Shown one piece after another: positions 27,672-35,719 of a stretch of DNA of 64,000 nt. The stretch covers positions 783,543 through 847,542 of the forward strand of contig NZ_LMPP01000001.1 in the NCBI RefSeq assembly GCF_001423885.1, in the 5' to 3' direction. How positions within the stretch are numbered: position 1 is the stretch's first letter; each line of letters starts with the position of its first letter. The notes below the pieces were generated by a model. The model saw only the letters and a program-made list of their open reading frames with translations. It was not told where the DNA came from and ran no database searches. Both the position numbers and the translations under genes were made by a program. The stretch comes from Rathayibacter sp. Leaf185. GTDB lineage: Bacteria > Actinomycetota > Actinomycetes > Actinomycetales > Microbacteriaceae.

Positions 27672-27703
27672 GAGGGCTCCGGCGCGCGAGCGCTGGGGCC
27701 CTC
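27672..27703. terminator. Bidirectional hairpin between convergent genes
   Basis: GAGGGC pairs with GCCCTC and an inner GCGC/GCGC stem closes on a GCGA tetraloop, giving about 13 pairs including wobbles. It fills the 46-bp gap between beta-helix gene 2 and the siderophore-interacting protein gene. It even overlaps the stop codon of the latter. Confidence 0.65.
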
Positions 27704-28553
27704 AGTCGCTGAAGATCGCGCCGACGGGCTCGCGCTTCTCGGCCTGGAAGCGGTCCTCGGCCCGGCCCAGCGCCCAGTAGGCCGACAGCGAGAGCGCCGA
27801 CCGCGGCACCCCCCAGCCGTCCTGCAGGATCCCGCGCAACTCCTTCATCGCCGTGCGCTCGCCGTGCGCGAAGACCTCGACGGCACCGTCCGGGCGCGCC
27901 TCGGCACGCACCGCCGCGACCAGGGCACGACCCGCCTCGAGGTCTCCACGGTGCAGCCAGCGGATCTCGACACCCTCGGGCGCGGTCAGCGGCACCTCGT
28001 CGGCCGACCCGCCCACCTCGATCAGCGCGCGCCCGCGGGTCGCCGGGCCCATCGCCTCCAGTGCCGAGGCGATCGCCGGGAGCGCGGAGTCGTCGCCGAG
28101 GAGGAGGTGCGTGACGGCCGGGTCCCCGCTCGGCGCCCACGCGCCTCCGGGAGCCGACATCGCGAGCCGGTCACCGGCCCGGGCGGCAGCGGCCCAGGGT
28201 CCGGCGACGCCGTCATCGCCGTGCACGACGAAGTCGATCGCGACGCTCCGCTCGCCGACGGAGCGCACGGTGTACGTGCGGCGCACCGGCAGCTCCTCGG
28301 ATGCGACGCTCGCGCGAAGAGCATCGAGATCGTACGGCGGCTCGAGCGGAGAGCCGGCCGGCGGGAGCAGGAGCTTCACGTAGCGATCGGTCGCGGCCAG
28401 GCGCGCCGGGTCGGCCTCCGCCAGGAACGCGTCGAGCCCGTCGCCGCCGAGGTGGACGCGGACGAGGTGCGGGGTGAGAGGCTCGGTGCTCAGCACGGTG
28501 AGGACGTGCTGGCTGCGCGCGCGGCGCTCGGAGGATCGGGGTGCGTCGGTCAT
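27702..28553 (-). CDS. Siderophore-interacting protein (FAD/NAD(P)H-dependent ferric reductase)
   Basis: The 283-aa protein has the SIP layout. The N-terminal FAD-binding barrel contains RRTYTVRSV (the Arg-x-Tyr-Ser/Thr flavin motif) and VVHGDDGVAGPWAAAARAGD. The C-terminal NAD(P)H-binding half contains HLLLGDDSALPAI, and FAHGERTAMKELR lies near the end. These cytoplasmic enzymes reduce ferric siderophores to release iron. ATG 28553 opens the gene. No siderophore transporter is adjacent, so the partner lies elsewhere. A DtxR/IdeR box was not recognised upstream. Confidence 0.88.
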   Translation of the reverse strand: MTDAPRSSERRARSQHVLTVLSTEPLTPHLVRVHLGGDGLDAFLAEADPARLAATDRYVKLLLPPAGSPLEPPYDLDALRASVASEELPVRRTYTVRSVGERSVAIDFVVHGDDGVAGPWAAAARAGDRLAMSAPGGAWAPSGDPAVTHLLLGDDSALPAIASALEAMGPATRGRALIEVGGSADEVPLTAPEGVEIRWLHRGDLEAGRALVAAVRAEARPDGAVEVFAHGERTAMKELRGILQDGWGVPRSALSLSAYWALGRAEDRFQAEKREPVGAIFSD

Positions 28554-28765
28554 CCCTCCAGCATGCCCCGTGCGGTTCTCACCTGGGACGGCCCGACTGC
28601 AGCCTGTGCAGCGTCACCCCGGATCGCCCGTGACGGTGTCCGCCGGAGATCGGGAGGACACGACATCCCTATCTGCCGGGTCGATGGGCCCGTAATTGCT
28701 ACGACGGCGAGTGGCGCACATCCGCTAGCATGCGGACACCGTGTCCACGACCGCGAAGGATCACC

Positions 28766-31700
28766 GTGCCGAATGCAACCGATGTCGACGCGCGTCCGTC
28801 CGAGACGACTCTGTCGTTCCCGACGACTTACCGGATACATGCGAAGAAGATCCAGAACGAGTCACTGGCCGCCGCGCGCCGGATGATCGAGGGGCTGGGC
28901 GCCGAATGGATCGAGCCGCTCGCCGAGGAAGCGACCGCGGACGCGAAGTACGCCGAGACGATCAAGACGGTGACCAGTGCGAGAGACGCTCTGCTCGGCG
29001 CCCTCCTGCCGCGCGAGATCAGACCACAGTCGCTCTCGCTCTCGAACCGCAGCGGAATGTCGATCCACGATTGGCTGCACGATGTACACGGGCTCACCGG
29101 CCAGGCGCTGAGCACGCGCATCCCGTTCTTCAATGTGTCCAAGCTCGAAGACCGCAAGCTCTTCACGGACAAAGCCGAACGCGTCCTCTCCCACTTCGCA
29201 GATCTGCGCCACCGCATCGCCACCGACTACCAGAACGACCTCAACGGCATCGCTCAACGCGCATTCGATGGTTGGCTGCAGCGCGTTGCGACCGCCTGGA
29301 GCCCCGTGGCGGACGAGATTCAGCGGGACAACGCGCCGTACGTGAGCATGCGGCCCCGCGACCACCATGCGTCGTGGAACGGTCGGGTTCCGAGCAGCTC
29401 CACCGTTCCGATTCCGGTCGTTCAGCCGGGTCGCGTGCAGTTGCAGGAATTCCGGTTCGACGGTTACACACGCGGCAAGGGCGAGGGAGGCGCCAGTGTG
29501 AGTCGGCGGATCTCGCTGCGAGCGGATCGGCTGAACCTCGAATTCCCCGTCGCCGTCGACTTCGACACCACCGGCGGATTCGTCACCGAATCCCCGGCGC
29601 TCATCGAGAGCGCGGTGATCCAGCTGCTCGCAACGCTCCCCGCTGGAATGCTCCGCGTGGACGCCGTCGATCCCGTCGGACTCGGCGAATCGCTGAAGTT
29701 CCTCTACGGTCTGAACGACGCCGGCGACAAGGTGCTCGGAGACGCCGTCTGGACCACCGCCGAGCAGTCGAGCAAGCTCCTGATCGAGTTGGAGAAGCAC
29801 GTCACCTTCGTGACCCAGAAGTACTTGCAGGGCCAGCACTCGAGCCTCACCGAGTACAACGTCGCGGCCGGCGAGGTGGCCGAGCCGTACCGGGCGGTAC
29901 TCCTGTACGACTTCCCCGCCATGTTCACGCGCGATGGCAACTCGTGGGACGGGGAGAGCCTGAACCGACTCGAGAAGCTGGTGGGTGCCGGCCGTCGCGC
30001 CGGTGTCTTCTTCCTCGTTCGCAGCTCGGGCGAGCAGCCGACGCTGGAGTCCCTTCTCGACCTGAACTCGACCTCCGTCTTCGGGGCCCCGGAAACGGCG
30101 CCCACCTCTGGCCATTTCACTGATCTGCACCTCGGTTGGGAGTTCGTCGGGAACGGCGCTCCGTCGGCGGCCGATCGCGAACTCGTCTTCTCCTCCGTTC
30201 TCCGCGGACTCTCGGAGACCGGGACGACACAGGTCGATCCGGCGCGAGTAGCCGATCTCGCGGCTAAGCACGAACTTCAGGCGCAGCGCCGCGGCGTCGC
30301 CTTCTCGACGGATCTCGCTCAGCCCGACCGACCGAGCACCTGGTGGCGCGGGTCCAGCGAAGACGCCCTCGTCGCCCGCATCGGGCGCATGGGCGCGTCC
30401 GGCATAGCGCAGATCCACTTCAACTCGCAGATGGAGTCGAGCGCGCTGATCGGAGGGCGAACGGGCTCCGGCAAGTCCTACCTGTTGCACGCGATCATCA
30501 TGGATCTCGTGTTGCAGTACGGCCCCGACGAGCTGGAGTTGTACCTGATCGACCTCAAGGAGGGCGTCGAGTTCAAGCAGTACGCCGACCACCGTCTTCC
30601 CCATGCGAAGGCCGTCGCGGTGGAGAGCAATCGTGAATTCGCCATCAGCATCCTCCGCGCCCTCGACACCGAGATCGCCCGCCGGGGGGAGCTCTTCAAC
30701 GCGACCGGCGCAGCGACCTCGAATCTGACGCAGATGCGCAGACTCGGTGGGACGAAGCTGCCACGGATCCTGCTCGTGATCGACGAATTCCACAAGCTCT
30801 TCGAGAGGGACGACGCGCTGCGCGCTGAAGCGGAGCGCTTACTGGAGCGCATCATCAAGGAGGGCCGTGCCTTCGGCGTCCACTCCATTCTCGGCTCTCA
30901 ATCGATCGCTACTGTCGGCTCCGGCTTCCGCAGCCTCGCCGGTCAGATCTTCTATCGGCTGGTGCTCGCATCCTCCGAAGAGGATTCCCGGATCCTGCTC
31001 GGCGAGGGCAATCCCGACGCGCAGCTGCTGACCAAGCAGGGCGAAGGGATCCTGAACGCCAAGGCAGGCCTGCGCGAAGCGAACAACCGGTTCCAGACTG
31101 CCTTCTGGGCCCCGGAGTACCGGGCCGAGCGCTTGACGGAGGTGCGCGAGAAAGCTGACGCGCTGGGCCTGACGCAGGCCCCGATCGTCTTCGACGGGCG
31201 CGGCGCGTACTCCGTCGACCAAGTGCAGCGGGATCACCTCGGCCGCAGCAGCAAGTCGGATGCGCTCCTCATTCCGGTCGGCGCGCCGATGTCGCTGGAG
31301 CCGGTGGTCTGGGCCGTTCTCGACCGGGCGCCCGGACGCAATCTGCTGATCGTCGACGAGCTGGGTCTTCACCAGCTGCTGATCTCAGCCGCCGATCTCC
31401 GTCTCGCACTCGTCGACACGACCCTCGTCGACTTCGGAGTGTTCGACGCGAACGGTGAGGCGGCCCGCGATCAGCTCGAACTCGCCGGCGTCCGTGTGGT
31501 CCGGTATCGGGCACTCATCACCGTGCTCGACGAGCTGCTGACCGAGATCGACGGGCGCAAGGCTTCGCAGAACTACACAGCCGAGCCTCGCGTGCTCATG
31601 CTCGCCGGTCTGCACCGAGCCCGCGACTTCTCCTCCGACAGCTACTCGAACGAGCCGGGCTCCGCCTCCGCCAAGCTCGAGCGTCTCCTCGTCGAGGGGC

Positions 31701-31987
31701 CGGAGTTCGGAGTCTTCACCATCGCGTGGGCCGACCGTCCGGCGTCGATCGCGCGGCGACTCACCTCGGATTCCCTCCGTGAATTCACCGTCAAGCTGGT
31801 CGGTGTCATGAGCGCCGACGACTCGCGCCGCCTCACCGACTCGGATCGCGCGTCGAGCTTGAAGCGCGGGGAGACGCTCCTGGACGACTTCGACCGTGCG
31901 ACCACCACGGTCCTGCGGCGCCTGGAGTTCCCCGGCGCCGACTGGCTCGCCTCACAGATCGTGCAGCAGCGTGACACCGTCGGCTGA
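28766..31987 (+). CDS. Soluble three-module FtsK/SpoIIIE-type ATPase
   Basis: The 1073-aa protein has a helical N-terminal region (about 1-240) and a degenerate first RecA-like module (about 270-460, AVLLYDFPAMF). The intact FtsK module has Walker A GGRTGSGKS at 563-571 and Walker B ILLVIDE ending at 674. A third degenerate module (about 840-1070, RNLLIVDE and PRVLMLAGLH) follows. No membrane helix is visible, unlike FtsK, SpoIIIE or EccC. GTG 28766 was chosen because GAAGGA lies five nt upstream. An ATG at 28730 lacks such a site. The following genes overlap or abut it and include a WXG100-like protein, so an ESX/T7SS-like substrate-handling motor is plausible. DNA translocation is the alternative. 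Confidence 0.78.
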   Translation: MPNATDVDARPSETTLSFPTTYRIHAKKIQNESLAAARRMIEGLGAEWIEPLAEEATADAKYAETIKTVTSARDALLGALLPREIRPQSLSLSNRSGMSIHDWLHDVHGLTGQALSTRIPFFNVSKLEDRKLFTDKAERVLSHFADLRHRIATDYQNDLNGIAQRAFDGWLQRVATAWSPVADEIQRDNAPYVSMRPRDHHASWNGRVPSSSTVPIPVVQPGRVQLQEFRFDGYTRGKGEGGASVSRRISLRADRLNLEFPVAVDFDTTGGFVTESPALIESAVIQLLATLPAGMLRVDAVDPVGLGESLKFLYGLNDAGDKVLGDAVWTTAEQSSKLLIELEKHVTFVTQKYLQGQHSSLTEYNVAAGEVAEPYRAVLLYDFPAMFTRDGNSWDGESLNRLEKLVGAGRRAGVFFLVRSSGEQPTLESLLDLNSTSVFGAPETAPTSGHFTDLHLGWEFVGNGAPSAADRELVFSSVLRGLSETGTTQVDPARVADLAAKHELQAQRRGVAFSTDLAQPDRPSTWWRGSSEDALVARIGRMGASGIAQIHFNSQMESSALIGGRTGSGKSYLLHAIIMDLVLQYGPDELELYLIDLKEGVEFKQYADHRLPHAKAVAVESNREFAISILRALDTEIARRGELFNATGAATSNLTQMRRLGGTKLPRILLVIDEFHKLFERDDALRAEAERLLERIIKEGRAFGVHSILGSQSIATVGSGFRSLAGQIFYRLVLASSEEDSRILLGEGNPDAQLLTKQGEGILNAKAGLREANNRFQTAFWAPEYRAERLTEVREKADALGLTQAPIVFDGRGAYSVDQVQRDHLGRSSKSDALLIPVGAPMSLEPVVWAVLDRAPGRNLLIVDELGLHQLLISAADLRLALVDTTLVDFGVFDANGEAARDQLELAGVRVVRYRALITVLDELLTEIDGRKASQNYTAEPRVLMLAGLHRARDFSSDSYSNEPGSASAKLERLLVEGPEFGVFTIAWADRPASIARRLTSDSLREFTVKLVGVMSADDSRRLTDSDRASSLKRGETLLDDFDRATTTVLRRLEFPGADWLASQIVQQRDTVG

Positions 31988-32837
31988 CGTCTCAGTCGAC
32001 GGGGTCGTCGACCTCGCCAAGGATCTCCGCAGCTACGAGTCGCGAGTCGGCGGCGCGGCCGACACCTTTCGAGGAGCCGCGCGGTCCGTTCGACAGCACG
32101 TGCAGGAGGTCGTCGATCATCGGCGGCGCAACTCCGACGACGCCTACGACGACCTCCGGAGCCTCGACGAGGAGGACCGAGCGGCGCGGGCCCACGCCCG
32201 CGAGAACGTCGTCCGGGCGGAACAAGCGCTCGAGGGGGCGCTCCGGGTGCAGAGCACGGTCGAGGCGATCCTCGGCGAAGCCGAACGCGCTGTGACGACA
32301 CATACCCGCTCGGTCGAGCAGATCGTCGCCTCAGCGCTCGGGGTGCTGAGATCGACGCATTCGGACCTCGAGGTGTACCTGCAAGCTCACTACGCCTCAG
32401 GCGGGTCCGGACCTGCCGCTGACTCCACGCCATCCACGTCCTCCACACTCGCCTCCCCCTCGCTCCCCAATGGAGTGCGGATGGTGGCGCTGAGCGACAT
32501 CGACGACTCCGATTCACGGATCGTCGGCGGCCAGGATTTCGGCAAGGGCTACTCGCCTCAGGATCTGGAATGGGCGCTCAACGCTTTCGTCGATGTCGTC
32601 GTCCCCACCGTTGCAGCAGGCGGAACCATCGACGATCTCCGTGCCCGCGATGCGGCCGAGGGGCGGATGGGGACCCGCTCCTATTCGGACACCTATTCGG
32701 GTTTCCTGGACGGGGACGCGATCAAGCTCGACGGGGTGTCCGGTTCGTTCGAGGTGAAGAACGGGTACCACCGGATCTGGGTCGCCCGAAGGATGGGCCT
32801 GGACTCGATACCCGCGCGGGTGAACGACGGTGGCTGA
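31971..32837 (+). CDS. Helical protein with ParB-like C-terminal motif
   Basis: The 288-aa product has a long helical, charged N-terminal part. It is probably coiled coil (about 10-135: many Arg/Glu/Ala heptads such as VRAEQALEGALRVQSTVEAI). A Ser/Pro/Thr spacer (about 140-165) is followed by a C-terminal domain ending KNGYHRIWVARRMGLDSIPA. That tail resembles the G-x-HR-x-x-A-x-x-x-G-x-x-x-I-P-A signature of ParB/Srx-fold domains. GTG 31971 overlaps the ATPase end by 17 nt, so the genes are translationally coupled. Possible roles are an adaptor, a nuclease or NTP-binding effector, or an ESX-type substrate. I do not recognise a named family for the whole chain. Confidence 0.62.
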   Translation: MTPSADVSVDGVVDLAKDLRSYESRVGGAADTFRGAARSVRQHVQEVVDHRRRNSDDAYDDLRSLDEEDRAARAHARENVVRAEQALEGALRVQSTVEAILGEAERAVTTHTRSVEQIVASALGVLRSTHSDLEVYLQAHYASGGSGPAADSTPSTSSTLASPSLPNGVRMVALSDIDDSDSRIVGGQDFGKGYSPQDLEWALNAFVDVVVPTVAAGGTIDDLRARDAAEGRMGTRSYSDTYSGFLDGDAIKLDGVSGSFEVKNGYHRIWVARRMGLDSIPARVNDGG

Positions 32838-33042
32838 TCTGGGGCCGGCGCTCGATGAGATGCGGCGCAATGAGTCGTTCAGAGTGCAGGCGGAGTCTCG
32901 CGCCCGCATGCAGTGGCGCGACATCGTCTATCAGCGACTCGACGACCGGCAACTCTCACCGTTGCAGATCGCCGATCGGACGCTGATCGAGACCATCGCA
33001 CGAGCCGACGAGGCACTGGCTCGCGCGCTTCGAGAACTGTGA
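32830..33042 (+). CDS. Small helical hypothetical protein, 70 aa
   Basis: The GTG at 32830 overlaps the preceding stop. The product is mostly alpha-helical and charged (MRRNESFRVQAESRARMQWRD, then LIETIARADEALARALREL) with no cysteine, signal or membrane segment. Size and tight coupling suggest a partner, chaperone or immunity-type companion of the preceding protein, which is inference only. No family is recognised. Confidence 0.5.
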   Translation: MADLGPALDEMRRNESFRVQAESRARMQWRDIVYQRLDDRQLSPLQIADRTLIETIARADEALARALREL

Positions 33043-33097
33043 CACCGTCGTCGGCCCGACGACGCTCCGCCCAGGGAACACCATGAGAAGGATGACC

Positions 33098-33361
33098 ATG
33101 CCCCACGTAGACGCCGACCCCCAGTCTCTCCGCGACGTGCGCGCCGCGCTCACCCGATGCCAGAACGACATCGACAAGTCACTCGCGTCGGTGCGGTCGA
33201 CCGTGAAGAGTGCCCACTGGAACGACGATCGCCGACGACAGTTCGACCGCGATCTCGAAGGCCTCCTCGGCCAGATCTCGACCTTCTCGCGCAAGGCCGA
33301 CGACCTGAAGTCGTACCTCGGCCGGAAGGCGGACGAGCTCGATCGCTTCCTCTCCCATTGA
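33098..33361 (+). CDS. WXG100-like small helical protein
   Basis: The 87-aa product has the length and helix-turn-helix hairpin pattern of WXG100/ESAT-6 proteins. A first helix (DPQSLRDVRAALTRCQNDIDKSLASVRSTVKSA) is quoted in part to locate it. A turn with Trp-Asn-Asp (HWNDD) replaces Trp-x-Gly, and a second helix (RRRQFDRDLEGLLGQISTF) follows. The tail lacks an obvious Y-x-x-x-D/E export motif except KSYLGRKADE. WXG100 proteins are secreted dimers of type VII systems or fold partners of effectors. ATG 33098 has AAGGA five nt upstream. The ATGs at 33083 and 33092 do not. Confidence 0.58.
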   Translation: MPHVDADPQSLRDVRAALTRCQNDIDKSLASVRSTVKSAHWNDDRRRQFDRDLEGLLGQISTFSRKADDLKSYLGRKADELDRFLSH

Positions 33362-33369
33362 GCGCCTCC

Positions 33370-34083
33370 ATGACACTGGAGCAGAAGATCGCCGCCGCGC
33401 GAGCGAAAGCCGCCGTCCGCCGGACGAGCGACGCGCTCGTGATCGTCGGCTCGATCATCGCCTGCATCACGGTCGTCGTACCATGGCTGATCGGGCGGTG
33501 GCCCGCTCGCGACACGTTCTTCCGAACGAACGGCCTGCTCTTCGACACGCGGGTGCGCGGAGACGGCGACTACTTCCTGTCGGACTGGATGATGGGATGC
33601 GCCATCATCCTGCTGGTCGTGGCCGCTTTCCTTCTTCTGCGGCCCTGGTCGTTGCGAGCAGCGTCCATCGTGTTCGGCTTCACCGCACTGGCGGCGGCCG
33701 CACTGTGGCTGATCCCCGCCAGCAGCGCTCAGTGGAATGCGGCCGAACAGGTCTCGTACTCGAAGTTGACCACGACGGCGTACCCCTGGTCGGTCAAAGG
33801 AGACATCTTCTCGAAGGTCACGTACTCGTGCGGGTCGGACCAACTCGAGGTCGAGGGCGCCCTCTGGCAGGTGCACACAGGACAGACCTCGTCGTCGACC
33901 GGAAGCGGATGCAATATGGTCGCCGTCTATCGAGGGTGGCAATGGATGGGAAGCGCGACGGTTCCCGACGGGGAGTCGATAGACGGCGTCACCATCGCCG
34001 ACGATACGACCGTCTCCGTCACGAATTCCGCAGACGTCGAGTTGCTTCGGTTTCCGCTCAGCACCCCGCCGACGGTCGGATGA
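33370..34083 (+). CDS. Membrane protein with three predicted helices and an extracytoplasmic C-terminal domain
   Basis: The 237-aa protein starts with a basic, Ala-rich cytoplasmic segment (MTLEQKIAAARAKAAVRR). Helices follow at about 22-40, 72-90 and 95-117. A polar C-terminal domain of about 115 residues contains two cysteines (YSCGSDQ and SGCNMV) that might form a disulfide. It begins 8 nt after the WXG100-like stop with no strong ribosome site, so coupling is likely. It could be the membrane anchor or channel partner of the otherwise soluble ATPase set. No EccB/EccD resemblance was seen. Confidence 0.6.
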   Translation: MTLEQKIAAARAKAAVRRTSDALVIVGSIIACITVVVPWLIGRWPARDTFFRTNGLLFDTRVRGDGDYFLSDWMMGCAIILLVVAAFLLLRPWSLRAASIVFGFTALAAAALWLIPASSAQWNAAEQVSYSKLTTTAYPWSVKGDIFSKVTYSCGSDQLEVEGALWQVHTGQTSSSTGSGCNMVAVYRGWQWMGSATVPDGESIDGVTIADDTTVSVTNSADVELLRFPLSTPPTVG

Positions 34084-34285
34084 GAGGGGGTCGTCCGCAT
34101 TCGGCTGACGCTGAATCGGCGACACCCTCGACCGGACGAGTCACGCGCAGGAGCAGGGGCGGTTCTTCGCGGCACGAAGGCCGGCTACGACGCTCTGGGC
34201 GACCTGGCGCTGCTCCCGACCCGTCGTCGTCGCGCGCACCGGAGTCCGGCCGGGGTGCGAGCCGCCCGCTGGCCCCTTTCGGGAT

Positions 34286-34322
34286 CTCGCCTGCTGAGGC
34301 GAGCATGCGACATAATGCGCCT
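34286..34322 (+). promoter_or_regulatory. Promoter with inverted repeat, probably for a leaderless gene
   Basis: A CATAAT -10-like hexamer at 34311-34316 lies six bases before the ATG at 34323. Transcription would therefore start at or near that A. An inverted repeat CTCGCC/GGCGAG (34286-34303) covers the expected -35 position and might be a repressor site. No Shine-Dalgarno sequence is present, which fits leaderless translation. Confidence 0.45.
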
Positions 34323-34628
34323 ATGAGCAAGAAGATTGACGCGGCTCACCGCGCGCTGGTAGTAGCACTCGACAAGCACGCCTCCCTCGTCACCGACAAG
34401 GAGTCGAGCCAGCGGAAGGTCGAGCGCGCCGCCGCCGATCTGCGCAGCGCGGCGAAGGCGTACTCGGCACTCGTCTCGGCCCGCACCGGCACGGCGAGTC
34501 CCCTCGCCGACATCGCCGACCCGAGGCTCGACCCGCCGACGATCGCCTCGCTCCGCGCCGAGCGCGACGCGATCGCGACGAAGCTGGCCCGCCACGAGGC
34601 CGCCGAGGTGCAGTCGCTCGCAGGCTGA
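34323..34628 (+). CDS. Small coiled-coil hypothetical protein, 101 aa
   Basis: The product is charged, helical and soluble. It begins MSKKIDAAHRALVVALDKHASL, cited only as the start, and includes two helical stretches separated by a Pro-rich turn (DIADPRLDPPTIASL). It has no signal, cysteine or membrane segment. The start is set by a -10-like CATAAT seven nt upstream rather than by a ribosome site. It is transcribed apart from the ATPase set, 239 bp downstream of it. No family is recognised. Confidence 0.58.
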   Translation: MSKKIDAAHRALVVALDKHASLVTDKESSQRKVERAAADLRSAAKAYSALVSARTGTASPLADIADPRLDPPTIASLRAERDAIATKLARHEAAEVQSLAG

Positions 34629-34651
34629 GCGTCCGAGACGCCGTGTTACGG

Positions 34652-34664
34652 GCACGTTTCGTGC
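34652..34664. promoter_or_regulatory. Small palindrome upstream of metQ
   Basis: GCACG-TTT-CGTGC forms a 5-bp inverted repeat about 145 nt before the methionine transporter gene. It is a possible operator for a sulfur-metabolism regulator. I could not identify an S-adenosylmethionine riboswitch in the remaining leader. Confidence 0.22.
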
Positions 34665-34807
34665 ACCGTCGGGCGCGTGCGTAGCGTGGCCTCCGGGATC
34701 CGCGCAGTCGCGGCGTCGTGCGACCGGAGGCCGGTCGCAGCGCCGGCGGTGACCGAGTACCGCCCGGGCGACGCACGGATCCTCTCCACGGAAGGATCCA
34801 CCACAGC

Positions 34808-35692
34808 ATGTCCCTGCGCAGCACCCTCCTCGCGACCACCGCCATCACCGCCTCAGCCCTCCTCCTCGCCGGCTGCTCGTCCGCCGCAGCGGGCGACGAC
34901 GACACCGTCCGCATCGGCGTCGTCGGCGCGAGCGACCCGTACTGGGCCACCTACGAGAAGGCCGCGGAGGACGCCGGCATCGACGTCGAGATCGTCGACT
35001 TCACCGACTACAACCAGCCCAACCCGGCACTGTCCGAGGGCGAGATCGACCTCAACCAGTTCCAGCACCTGGTCTACCTGTCGCAGTACAACACCTCGGC
35101 CGACGCCGACCTCGTGCCGATCGGCGCGACGGCGATCTACCCGCTCGGCCTCTACTCGACGCAGTACGACAGCGTCGACGACATCCCCGAGGGCGCCACG
35201 GTCGCCGTGCCCGACGACGAGAGCAACCAGGCGCGCGGGCTCCTCGTGCTCCAGTCGGCCGGACTGATCGAGCTGAAGGACGGCGGCAGTATCTTCTCGA
35301 GCATCGACGATGTCGACACCGCGAAGTCCGAGGTCGAGGTCACAGCCCTCGATGCCGCACTGACCGCGACGTCGCTGCCCGACGTGGCCGCCGCGATCGT
35401 CAACAACGACTACCTCGAGGGCGCCGGTCTCGCCGCCACCGATGCCATCGCCGAGGACGACCCGAGCGACCCCAACGCGATCCCCTACGTCAACGTGTTC
35501 GCGGCGCGTTCCGAGGACGCCGACAACGCGACCTACACGAAGCTCGTCGAGATCTACCAGAACACGCAGGCAGTGCTCGACGGCGTCTCCGAGAACTCCG
35601 GCGGCACCGCGATCTTCGTGAAGACCCCCGCCGACGAGCTGCAGTCGACGCTCGAGACCGTCGAGAAGGACACCGCGGCGCAGGCCGGCTGA
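34808..35692 (+). CDS. metQ: MetQ-type substrate-binding lipoprotein
   Basis: The 294-aa protein has a lipoprotein signal with lipobox LLAGC (Cys23). It carries the NlpA/MetQ fold with IGVVGASDPYWATYEKAAEDAGID near the start and EIDLNQFQHLVYLSQYN further on; both are quoted only in part to place domains. It captures methionine or a related amino acid at the outer membrane face for the ABC transporter encoded next. ATG 34808 has GGAAGGA upstream at a longish spacing of about 13 nt. The ATPase and permease genes follow within 28 nt, forming a metQNI operon. Confidence 0.9.
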   Translation: MSLRSTLLATTAITASALLLAGCSSAAAGDDDTVRIGVVGASDPYWATYEKAAEDAGIDVEIVDFTDYNQPNPALSEGEIDLNQFQHLVYLSQYNTSADADLVPIGATAIYPLGLYSTQYDSVDDIPEGATVAVPDDESNQARGLLVLQSAGLIELKDGGSIFSSIDDVDTAKSEVEVTALDAALTATSLPDVAAAIVNNDYLEGAGLAATDAIAEDDPSDPNAIPYVNVFAARSEDADNATYTKLVEIYQNTQAVLDGVSENSGGTAIFVKTPADELQSTLETVEKDTAAQAG

Positions 35693-35719
35693 GCGCCGAG
35701 CGGCCAGGAGAGCAGCGCA

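Noticed and set aside
34629-34807. SAM riboswitch before metQ
   Set aside because: GC-rich stems are present, but I could not place the conserved core of any SAM riboswitch class. A covariance-model search with a strong hit would reverse this.
28554-34807. Integrative element around the ATPase set
   Set aside because: No integrase, transposase, tRNA or flanking direct repeats were found. Only composition hints at transfer.
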